Origin: Carposina sasakii
Lineage: Eukaryota > Arthropoda > Insecta > Lepidoptera > Carposinidae
Length of the DNA stretch: 64,000 bases
Assembly: GCA_014607495.2 (NCBI GenBank)
Contig: CP053157.1
Location: 8,246,001 to 8,310,000, forward strand
Direction: 5' to 3'
Part shown: positions 22,320 through 32,808 of the stretch, in pieces
Layout: every line of letters starts with the position of its first letter
Numbering within the stretch: position 1 is the stretch's first letter
Made by a program: the position numbers and the translations under genes
Notes under the pieces: model-generated
Database searches by the model: none
The model's input: only the letters and a program-made list of their open reading frames with translations
What the model was told of the DNA's origin: nothing

Positions 22320-22684
22320 AAATAGATAACGATGACAAAAATATTAAAAACACTCTGTATAAAGAACTATAATATTCACCGCATATTACAACGTGGGGGT
22401 ATTTGGGAAAAATATAGAAAGTATTATTCTATTCAAATCCATAATGTTAAATTTTTCACAAGTACCCTCATCGCGGGTATGTATGGTACGTCTCATACGG
22501 TGGATAGTAGGTATATTAAATTGTAATGTTAGATGCAGAATAAGTAGGTGTGTTGTAGCTTTTTATTTATAGTTTTGGGTTTATTTGTGCTTGAAGAGGG
22601 ATGACGGCAGTGTTCAGAAAAACCAGTAATGGTTTATGTAAACACTGTTGGCACGAACTATTGCGAGTTATGTAGAAAAAAAAC

Positions 22685-23258
22685 CTTTTTAAAAACAAGC
22701 TTTTATTTAAATGCGCTAAAAGAAAAAATAAACTTTTACACTAAAACTTTTACTGTTAATTTATAACGTCATTTCAAATTTAACACATTTGACACAATTT
22801 ATATGTTATAAAAGCTTGTCGCGACATTTAAGTACTCGTATTTACTTTCTTAGTTTTAAATTTTTAATAAGTCAAGGTGAGGCCGTGCCGAGGACTGAGT
22901 GGCATGATGACATGATGTCGTGAACATACCACCTCGGGGCACCGGGGCGAACCCTGTTGTATATTACTCTCTTACTCTTCTACACGAAGCTCTGGAAGGG
23001 TCGACGGATATTTCTTCGATATGCGTGGGAACAATATGGGAAAATCTGAAACATCAACACAAAGATGCTGCCTAATAAACATTTAAAAGTAAGAACGTAA
23101 ATACGAGTACTTAAATGTCGCGACAAGCTTTTATAACATATAAATTGTGTCAAATGTGTTAAATTTGAAATGACGTTATAAATTAACAGTAAAAGTTTTA
23201 GTGTAAAAGTTTATTTTTTCTTTTTAGCGCATTTAAATAAAAGCTTGTTTTTAAAAAG
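22685..23258. mobile_element. Element with about 161-bp terminal inverted repeats
   Basis: Arms 22685-22845 and 23097-23258 are nearly perfect inverted repeats (for example AAGTACTCGTATTTAC against GTAAATACGAGTACTT) around a 251-bp spacer. No transposase frame is present. The outer word CAAGCTTTTATTTAA reappears inverted near 23600-23615, so a larger element may extend that far, including the CGCCATGTTGGATTTAAAAT section. Confidence 0.7.
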
Positions 23259-23640
23259 TTTTTTTTACCTAAATTTTATTTTATACTAAAAATATCTGTT
23301 TCAAAATAGATTTTCAAGTTTTAGAAGTCCGCCATATTGGATTAAGAGTGACGTCACATTTTTTTCGAGTTACTCTCAGCTAGCCCTTTAATTTGATACC
23401 CATATTGTAGGAATGCATTAAAAATAATTGGTCCGCCATTGTGGGTATGCCGCCATGTTGGATTTAAAATGACGTCACACTGTTAATCATGCATTGTCAT
23501 CCGAACTGAACGTGCTCACCAAATTTCAGCCCAATCGGTTGAGGGCAAGTGCCTTAAAATTGAGTTGTAAGATTTCACCCGAACAAATATACATTGCAAG
23601 TTAAATAAAAGCTTGTAATAATAAAAATATTTTTTTTTTT

Positions 23641-24755
23641 AATACGAAATACTGACTTCCTCCCAAAACTCGAACTTACTAAAGTAAAATTTTACTAAAG
23701 GGCAAATATATATTGCGTTAAGCCGTGTACGAGGTTTGGAAGGCATAATATTGTCAGATTTATATGCCAGAAAATGATTAAATAGGCCACATGACAAAAG
23801 AGAAAAAGGATTAGGCTTCGAAACTTTACGTCTGACAATATGATGATGATGATGATAATGATGACCTCCGACCGATTTCGGTCATGGCGACCACTTCTAC
23901 TCCTAGATATTACTAAGTTGGCGTTCATGCTGGATCGGAGGCACTTGAGGTGGAATCGATCCAGAGTGCGTATGTGGCGACGGTACATGCACCACGCCTC
24001 GGAGGAATATAAGAGATTTGGCAGCATAACAGCCATGTACACTCTTATTTAAGCAACATATAATTACACTCCTTCTTCCTGCCCTGTTCCCAATAATTTG
24101 AGGCCGGTGTAATATGTAGGTACTCTTCTTTCATTCATCCCTATTCGTCATCTCGTTATTCTCATGTCTACCTCTTCCTCTAGAACCATCTTACTTCGGA
24201 CACGGCTTAACGCAACATACAATTTCACGACTTAACACAATTATCTTCATCTTCATAAGCCTATTGCAGTCCACTACTGGACGTAGGCCTCCCCCTGCCA
24301 TAGGGGGATTTTGTTACTAAAAAGTTCCACTATCTGTTTTTCGGCAGCTCCATCATCAGACCCTCGTTTCCTTTATATTATGTGTAGCTGACCAAAATTC
24401 TCTATGAAAATCTAAAAACGGACTACTCGTGCCCTTTATATTTGAGGATATCCCTAGATTCCTTAGAGATTCCATCATCAGATATTATGTTTTATATGTA
24501 GATGATCAAAACGGTCAGTAAAAGTATAAAAACAGACTACATGTGCCTACAATATTTGAGGATTGCCCTCGATTTCTCCAAGATCCCATCATCAGATCCT
24601 GATGTGGTGAATATGGGACCAACCTGGAAGTATAATATGACCAACTATTAAAAAAAATTGAAATCGGTTCATAAACGACGGAGTTCTGAGGTAACACACA
24701 TAAAAAAAAAATACAGACCAATTGATAACCTCTCTTTTTGAAGTCGGTTAAAAAA
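23641..24755. repeat. Duplicated repeat block, copy B
   Basis: Direct-orientation partner of 20105-21526. The LINE piece is shortened by a deletion joining GCGTTCATG directly to CTGGATCGGAGG. It retains CTATTGCAGTCCACTACTGG and CGTAGGCCTCCCCCTGCCAT, lost from copy A. Each copy thus has a private deletion. Confidence 0.7.
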
Positions 24756-24987
24756 GTCCTCTATCATCCATTCTCAAAAATGCAGTAAATTTAATTTTAA
24801 TTCATTACGTTTCATTGTTATTGACAGGTTCGCCATTGACCGTGAGATAATAGTGATACCAAAATCGATATCAAAGAAGAGAATTGTGGAGAATATCGAC
24901 GAATGGGATTTCGAGCTGTTAGCGGCGGACGTGGCTGCCATTACCAGTCTGGAGTGCAATGGCCGCCTAATACCTCAGGCTGAGTAA

Positions 24988-27900
24988 GCATTTTTTAGCT
25001 TATTCCTGGAGCTTGAAGCTCCTGTTTTTGAATACCAGCATTGCGTTGACAAGGTGAAGTGGGTGCGAGCTTTAGATTAAAATTGGAATAGGTCGACGTA
25101 CTGGATTTTATGCATCTACTTATGTATGCTTACAATACCTGTATGTGATAGAGGATTTTTTGAAATTCTTGTTTTTATTTATTTATTTGCCAACAACATA
25201 AATATCACACATTATTAAAAACATTATTTGAGCAAATATTCTGATATATATGTCACTTACAGGCTAGCACAACATTCCTAAATTAATTCAATAATACAAT
25301 AAATCATTTCAATACAAACAAAGAAAACATGCTTAACAAATCAAATTATAATTAAATTAAAATACTACACCAAATAAATCAAATTAAGCTCAATCAAATA
25401 AAACTAATAATTCTTATTTCCAAGGGTCTAGAACACAAGGACCATCCGTTCGTTAACGATAAATTTTAAATTATCGCAACTACAGGATGGAAGACTTATA
25501 GCATAGGTATAATTTTATAGAAGCAACTACGATGCCGTCTAAACACAGTAAATCCGATGAAGAGTAATAATTTGTTTGTCTTTTATTGAAGACACAACAC
25601 TCTGGTACCTATTTACATGGACAGAAAATGCTTTGATACTATTTTTAAATATTGCGCACACAATTATAAAGTTATGAATTTCGCAGAAGAATTAATAACA
25701 ACCCAGTCGTTTGCAGCTGATTTTAGTTCCGCGCTTTAGTTTATAGTTAACGGTCGCGTCGTGTCGGACTAAAAAGTTTCGAAAAACCGAGAAGTTGAAG
25801 CAGGCTTCAGCTAACGAGTTGCAATGTCACACTTCCACTTTGTGAACTAACTTACATGGCTCGCATTACATTCGCCGTGGACTTAGATACCCACTGTTTG
25901 TTTTGATAATGAATTAGCTGTTGCCCTCGGCCTACATAATGTAGCCTAAGTACAGTGACGTGATTACCGAAGTATGTCTTTTTCCGTACTCCCAACTACC
26001 TATATGTGTGCAAAATTTCAAGCAGATTGGTTGAGTAATTAAAGCGTGAAGAGGTTACAAACAAACAAACAAATTTAGTTTCGCATTCATAATATTAATG
26101 GATTGGTCTGCTGTTTTCTGTATAGCACAGTTCTTTAGTGCGTCCAAGTGTGTCAACACACGAACACATGTTAATATCACTATCTATTTGTACCTACCTA
26201 CTAAAAATCGTTATTAAAACAATTAGTTTAATTGAAGTGACAATTTTATCTCGTAATATTGGCTGATTGGAATAGTTGACCCTGCCCGCCACACCATAGG
26301 TTCGAATCCCGGTAGGTGCAAATTATTGATATGATGAATATCGATGTTTATTTCCGAGTCATGGATGTGTTTATACTTATCTATGTATTTATACGAGTAT
26401 ACCGTTGCTAGTACCCATAACACAAGACCTTAGGGATTTTAGTGTGGGACTGTAAAAAAACTATAGGTTAATGTGTTGTGTGAATATACAGGGTGATTTT
26501 TGGTGTGGATCAAGTAATAATTTTCTTTTGTCTAACAAATTTACATCGTTTCCCAGCATTTTATTTGGCATAAACTTACTTTATTTGATGTATAGAGTAC
26601 GTACCCTTCATTGGATGGCAACGAAAAAACACCCTCTATAATATTTATATCATATCATAGCTTAACAACGTTTTTTCATAGATAGAATTAATAAACAGTT
26701 TCGCTGTTGCGCGAAGGTCAACAAAAGGTCATGCCAAGCAATGATTGAACCATATACCTACTGCACTTCGGAGGCTGATAGAGTGACGGTCGCAGTGCAC
26801 TTGATAATCGTATTTATTGTAATTTCCTTCGTGTACCTGGCCCAGTATTGTACCGGAGTGAAACTACCCTTCTGGATAACTGATTGTCTAGTGATCATAA
26901 TTTAATCTCGAGCTCCTCTCTGCTTCGGAAGTCACGTTCAACCGTTGGTTTAGTAGTTCTCGAGATTACATCAACATAGAAACAAACACGCAATTTCGCC
27001 AAATTATTCGGATAGCACAAAATATTTATTATTATTTGATCATCAGTCGGTTGTAACTAGCTAAACCAAATTGCGTAGGTAGTGGAAATAAACATTAGTC
27101 AAAAGGAACATATTTCTGGAAAGGGACATTATTATTATGAAATAAATTCTATACAGTGAATGAGGTTTCCGGCATTTCGCTTAGCACTTTTCTCAAAACT
27201 GTGTAAAGTAGTTACAAATTTCACAAAAAATCTGCCAAGTACTGGTTACTAAGATATAACAGAATTTCCCAGATTTACTTTGAAATGAATTCGTAATTTC
27301 ATAGCTTATAAAGGTCTTTATTTAGCAGTAAAATACTAATGGTTTTTAAACTGGGAAGTTTTCAAAAAGGAAGGTTCTTGTAAAAGGCAAACTATTCCTT
27401 AGACTAGTTAACTAGATAAGTTTTAATTAAGACGTTCGAGCGTTCCCAAGTTTATCAACGATTTCACATAGCTGTGAATAACTCTCATACCTACTTATGA
27501 ATGCAATGTGTTGATGTGAAGGTACTCGGAGAAGTTAGATTGTGAGCCTGCGCTACATTCTAAAAAATATTATTAATCCCAAATTGACAATTTAGAATCG
27601 ATAGGAACCCATAAAGCTCAGCCCTAAATCAAATTTGCGTACGAGTTTCGAAATTTAATGTCAAGGGTCGTCCATATTTTTCGATTCCCGTAAAGATGTC
27701 ATAAAGTTTCCCTTTCGAAGGTAGATAAGAAAGTTATATGGCTGGGCGACCCTTACGCTGCGTCTAACTCTCACTATCCATCACAGGTAATTGCAGCACT
27801 TCCTTCAGTGTTCACAAGAAGCATAAATGGGAAGATCTGAACGTGACCAACCCTATCAAGCAATTTATTACGACCGACCTTGTTTCCTATTATGGTGCCC

Positions 27901-29869
27901 TGGAACCAACTTAAAAGTGCTAAACTAAACGAAAATTCTTCGAACTATATTAAACGCTTTCAAAATCTACACAAAATGCCTTTGCCGAATAGCATTATAA
28001 TTATCATATTAATATAGTATTTGAAATTGTGAACGTCATGTTTAAATCTTTTGTAAGCGTGTAGCCTTTGTGGAACAATGGCGTTAATCTAGTGTGTTTT
28101 GTAGTGGTCAGGGCGCCAGAGCAGCGACTGTGCGGGTGGCGACCGTTTGATAGTCCCTCCGATTATAAATTCAGCGCTCCATTATTCACAATTGGCTTCC
28201 AGAGCGGTACTGACAGCTGGGCTGATAATTCGTTAAGTCCTAAACCGCGACCGCTGCGTGCACCCGATAACGACCCAATAGGATTCTACAAATATACTGA
28301 GTATACCCAGCTGGAGTGAGGAGTGTGAGTACTGCGTAGTGGCCGCCCGGTGTTTGCTCTCCCCGCATAATGTTAAATTTACTGAACATGAAACGACCTA
28401 GCGTGGATGCGAATGTTCGTGTGATATTTAATTTCAAAAAGTACGAGGAGTCTTGTTCAGCGTATGTCCCCCGTTCTCCGATTCGTTAGTCAATCATGTT
28501 ACGCTCCCCGTTCAAAGTTTGTGTGCTCTCTCGCTTTTGCCTGACGGACGACCAACATTCTGATTTTATGTGCGAGTTTCTTTTTTCATAAAATATTTGC
28601 TCTTCAAACGCTTTTCCATTCCATTCAAACGATTGTAAATCTACAAAGTTATGTTAACCACTTTATGTATTAGGAAAACACTATTTGAATGTAGATGGAG
28701 GGTGATGGAAGGCAGCAGTGTTTTTGTAGGATATATTAGGAGATTTTGTGTCAGGAATGGAAATGAATTAGTAATCAAATAACAGAGATGGACACTCTGC
28801 AAACTGTAGCAATTACGCGTGATGGATCGTTCCAACTTCTTCCGGACTAAAATGCCCAATGCTTTAATATCGTCTTGTTTCTTTTCCACGGGCTTTACGT
28901 AATTTGTCGCCGAGGCATTTTGCTGAAATCTCTAAATTGCATTAAAGGTGCCTATTTGCTACATTTCCGGCTGATTTGAAATTATCTACCTTTCTTTTTG
29001 TTAATTTATTAGGTAATTAATTTTATCAATAATAAAATGATTTCATAAAACGATTATTAGGTGGTATGTTGTTTCCTTGATAGGTTTATAGGTGTATATA
29101 AACCTGTCACTTATATTACACGAATGGTCGAGAAAACCGTGAAAATGTTTAACTATGTACCCATGCAATTCACTACAGAACCTCAATAACAAAGTAGGCT
29201 CTCCCTGCATGCCTACTAATATAAATAAGTAAAGGTGTTTTATCTATGTAACATCGTTAAAAAAGTTCAACGCCTAATGTCATTTCGTATCATAATGATT
29301 CAATGCAGTCTCCTTAATTAGGTACATCTCTAGATACTTATTGGTGTTAGTTGGTATACCAGTGATATGCACTGTAAAGATGAAGAGAGCGGGAAGGGCG
29401 GGAACTTCTGCGTCTGTTTAATCAATCATAAACTATGATATTCTTAAAATAAATAATTCCAAATAATCGTCACTGGTACGTACCTACCTATGGTGATAAG
29501 TAAAATCACATACCTACTCGAAATTAATATCATGCCCCTTCATCCTAGATCCGCCTGTATGATAGTGATCTAGACACGCGGTAGCGTGTCAAGCTAAAGT
29601 TCCAGCTAGCGGAACTGGCGAGCAGCACCGTGTGTAATTTTACACGAACCATTTGGAGCCACTTTTGACACCCTCATAATTAAATAATATTCTTATGTTT
29701 ATTAATAGTACAGACTCGTATTGTCGATAGTTCTCAAACGGCGATAGCGCATCGATTTGACAAACCATGACAAAACTACCCGCGCAGCTCGGCTTCCGGC
29801 GTCCTATCCATCTTGTCAGGAGGATTACCGCGGCAGATCAGCCGAATGTGATTAACCGGCCCGCCCGTA
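24988..29869. other. Intergenic, no firm gene
   Basis: No confident coding region. 27806-27900 reads VHKKHKWEDLNVTNPIKQFI on the plus strand after a CTTCAG acceptor and ends in TAA; joined to a donor at 24984 (GA|GTAAGC) it could be a last exon of the aldo-keto reductase locus, but the match is weak. The open frame at 28068-28319 has no family resemblance. Confidence 0.4.
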
Positions 29870-29910
29870 CCCTTATAAAATGCCCGCCGACCGTACAACG
29901 GAGCCTGTTG
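29870..29910 (+). promoter_or_regulatory. Weak candidate TATA promoter
   Basis: CCCTTATAAAATGCCCG in a locally GC-rich stretch (CCGCGGCAGATCAGCCGAAT just upstream); a start around 29903 would be at the usual spacing. No exon downstream can be tied to it. Two small hairpins (GACACGC/GCGTGTC near 29575, GTTCC/GGAAC near 29600) lie upstream. Confidence 0.2.
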
Positions 29911-30127
29911 TGGATTATTAGTCGTTATTCTGTACCCCACTCATGAATGAGTAATGAAGTGAATGCGATTAAATTTAGAAATTTGATGAGTCCATCCGAC
30001 TTTTGAGGATATAATAAAATGGATGAATTTTTTGGCTGATTGTAATAATCTTTCCTTTGTCATTGATGAATTCTGGATTTTGCGATTTAGTTTGAAAGAC
30101 GCTGTGATTTTATATGGCTTTATTAAA

Positions 30128-30290
30128 TAAGTCTATTGCAGTCCAATGCTAGACGTAGGCCTTTCCTAGGGCACGCCTTAAGGCTACTGCCATAGGGGGA
30201 TTTTCTCTTTATTAAATTCACTATGGGTGCGCCCACCACCGGGCCCTACACCATCCACTGACCCTCGGATCTGATAACTCATAATTGCGA
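30128..30290 (-). repeat. LINE 3'-end fragment
   Basis: Carries CTATTGCAGTCCAATGCTAG and ACGTAGGCC, the minus-orientation version of the LINE terminus seen complete at 53270-53478, plus CATAGGGGGATTTTC as in the block at 24300. Confidence 0.45.
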
Positions 30291-30839
30291 CAACAGGCAC
30301 TTGCATTAACTACAATCGCCACGAGAAACCAGACCCGAGCACCTAGCATGCAAGACGATACATTGCACTATTCCGAAATCAAAAACTAGATAAATAATCT
30401 ACATATGTTTCGCCAACAACCGTGGCATCCTCAGGATTATAGAAATTTGTAAACCACTAATTATTATGAACCTCTAAAACCCATTACTTACACAGAATTA
30501 ACTACCCTCTACTAAGTATTAAAAAATAAATAAATAATTACCCACCATTATTTATATTTCAAATAAATATATACTATTTGTTCACACAAACCAAATAGTA
30601 TTGGGTGAATTAGTTAAATTTAAATGAAAAAATTCAAAAATTCACCAAAATATTGATAAATTAGTAAAGGAAAACAAGGATGTATGCAACAACATATTCC
30701 ATTGCCAACAAAAACAAAAATTGTTATTGACATTGACATTTATTAAATGTTATCGGCTGATTACTGGTTTACTGATGAAAAATATAAGAAATCCTTTCAT
30801 TTCCTGCTACTAAAGCATATAATTATGTGCCGATATGAC

Positions 30840-31015
30840 AATAGTTCCTGCAAGTCCACTGTTGGACATAGGCCTGCCCCAACAACCTCCACTCCGACCG
30901 GTCGGAAGCAGCCTGCATCCAACCGACGCTCGCGACCTTGGCCAGGTCGTCCGACCACCTCGCGGGTGGCCTTTCCATGCTGCGTTTGCCGATACGTGGT
31001 ATCCACTCTAGTCTA
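30840..31015 (-). repeat. LINE 3'-end fragment
   Basis: GCAAGTCCACTGTTGGACAT, GGCCTGCCCC, then CCTCCACTCC and TCGTCCGACCACCTCGCGGG. This is a common lepidopteran LINE terminus in minus orientation. No intact frame. Confidence 0.5.
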
Positions 31016-31184
31016 ATTTTAATAAATATAGGGCGTAAACGTAAAGCGACGATACTTGGGATGCTAGCTCATAGTCGGAGAGAACGCCCCTAAATTGCAT
31101 GCATGGAAGGGGATGCAGCTGATGTATTCTAGTAAAACCCTGCATCAACACAGGTAAATAAAGACAAAATAACATAGTATAAAA

Positions 31185-31530
31185 CAAAGTTGCTCCCCGC
31201 TGTCTGTCTGTCCCTATGTATGATTAGATCATTTATACTGAGCAGCGGAATTTGTTGCGGTTTTTTTTAATAGATAGAGTGATTCAAGAGGAAGGTTTAG
31301 GTATATGTAGGTAATAGTATCAGCATTGCACCCGTGCGAAGCCGGGGCGGGTCACTACATACATACATATAATCACTCCTTTATCCCTTACGGGGTAGGC
31401 AGAGCACCAAGGGCCGATAGAACCACATGGTGCCACCTCTGACCAATATTGAGGGTATAGTTGAGATGTACAATTCGGTTAGTAGTGACAGGTGGTCAGT
31501 CCATCACCTACAAAACACCAAGACTCTCTT
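31185..31530. repeat. Helitron-like fragment next to a second dispersed repeat
   Basis: 31185-31352 has CCCTATGTATGATTAGATCA and ends CCGTGCGAAGCCGGGGCGGG, as in the fragment at 7809. 31354-31530 begins CATACATACATATAATCACT and has ATCCCTTACGGGGTAGGCAG, a repeat that recurs in reverse at 55045-55110. Confidence 0.45.
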
Positions 31531-31838
31531 GTCCCTCTGCTGACTTGTACAGTATGCCCGGGAAGAGAAGCAGCTGTTGTATACGTTTACGCTTTTTTTT
31601 CACTCCCAGAGCAGCATACAACAGCATAGAAGGGCGGGTCGCTAGTACAATATAAAATTAATTTTCGCCTCCAGATATTTCATTAAGAGCCCTTAAGTTT
31701 TATTCAATTGATAAAGTCAAACAAGGACGCTATCAGTTGCAACTTGCGAAGTGCTGAAGTCGATCGTTCGGTCCGTTCGGCCGTTCAGACTACTCAGCGA
31801 GTAGCTTGAAAATTGCTGAAAGAGTAAGGTAATTAAGT

Positions 31839-31970
31839 ATGATGGATATTCGGAGTTTATCGCGGGTGGCAGCGGCACGGCACTCTCAACTTTGTTATCG
31901 CTCACTGGACGAAGTTTACGACGTCTTTGGAGAAGCTGCGAAATATTGCGTGATGTCTACACGTGCCTGA
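31839..31970 (+). CDS. Weak candidate first exon (43 aa)
   Basis: ATG-started frame MMDIRSLSRVAAARHSQLCY then RSLDEVYDVFGEAAKYCVMS, ending in TGA at 31968-31970; a GT inside the last codons could be a donor (ACAC|GTGCCT). Composition is more protein-like and GC-richer than the surroundings, and CG-rich sequence (TCGATCGTTCGGTCCGTTCG) lies just upstream. I do not recognise a family, and no downstream exon is identified. Confidence 0.2.
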   Translation: MMDIRSLSRVAAARHSQLCYRSLDEVYDVFGEAAKYCVMSTRA

Positions 31971-32808
31971 CACTCGACACTAGTGTAAGTGGAATTGTGG
32001 GCCGCAAATTAAAAATTGGCTTACCATTTACAGAAGCTGTATTTCTAAATTATCTATCACCTTTAGATGCCCATTTTCGCTACTTTTCGGCTGGCGTAAC
32101 GTTCACCACTATGATCACACAGTAATGTTTATAATTTTTATCTGGAACCTATAAATAATATAATGTACCTAGTTTTACTTTTTTTTAAATTATTTACTTC
32201 ACTTCCTAAATATGAACACCAAATATTTTTTTGTGTTTCTGAAATGATATGTACTATACCTATAGGTGCAAGTTTTGTTTCTCTTTTCAAAGAAATAATA
32301 TACATATTCAGTGCTGTATTCCCTAAAATGGGTGGTCAGAACTGCAGGACTGCGACTGAGATCAACCTCCTTCCATAAGCTGATCTAGTGAAGCCATAAT
32401 AAGAAGTAAAATAATTTATAGTTTGAATATACTTTTATATCTTCCAGTAATTAGACTATATTTTTTTCTCTAAATAAAATGTAACAAATCTTTTGTTGAA
32501 CAATAAAAATTGTTGTCAATAAAAACTTCAGCCTGTATGCATCTATTTATTAACATCATATCTAACCCTAGCCCCTAGTCTACAAGGTCTTCATTCAAAT
32601 AGTGTATCGTCAGTCAGGTCACACTTCCCGACACTCGACACCACTTCACTCATTGTGATGTTCGTGTAGGAATACAACACAATACAATTTCAAAGTGGCC
32701 GTTGGTTCTTCTATTCAATTAGGTATGTATGATATTTATCTATAATTATTTGCAATAATAACTAAACCCACGTAAAAAAAAAACTAGAGCTACAAAATAA
32801 AATAAAAT

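Larger units (their letters stand above)
15163..24987 (+). pseudogene. Aldo-keto reductase, disrupted six-exon locus
   Basis: Exon remnants: 15163-15237, about 16529-16696, 17471-about 17580, about 17868-18092, 18557-18756, 24828-24987. Translations match NADPH-dependent aldo-keto reductases in order: VPLVHFNNGLSCPILG then [24 protein letters not shown] (catalytic Asp and Tyr); [20 protein letters not shown] (catalytic Lys); [60 protein letters not shown] (cofactor loop); SLECNGRLIPQAE. Defects: codon 21 is TAA at 15223-15225 where Leu is expected (LGLGTWK); the start of exon 2 is inverted in place (16523-16564); exons 2 and 3 do not join in frame (one base short); the LIHWP segment with the catalytic His is unrecognisable, and a TAG sits in the following FKEG position. 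Exons 5 and 6 are clean. A recent unitary or duplicate pseudogene is likely. The last exon may instead splice at 24984 to about 27810. Confidence 0.8.

Noticed and set aside
28068..28319. 83-aa plus-strand frame
   Set aside because: No family resemblance, no clear splice or start context; left as unassigned.
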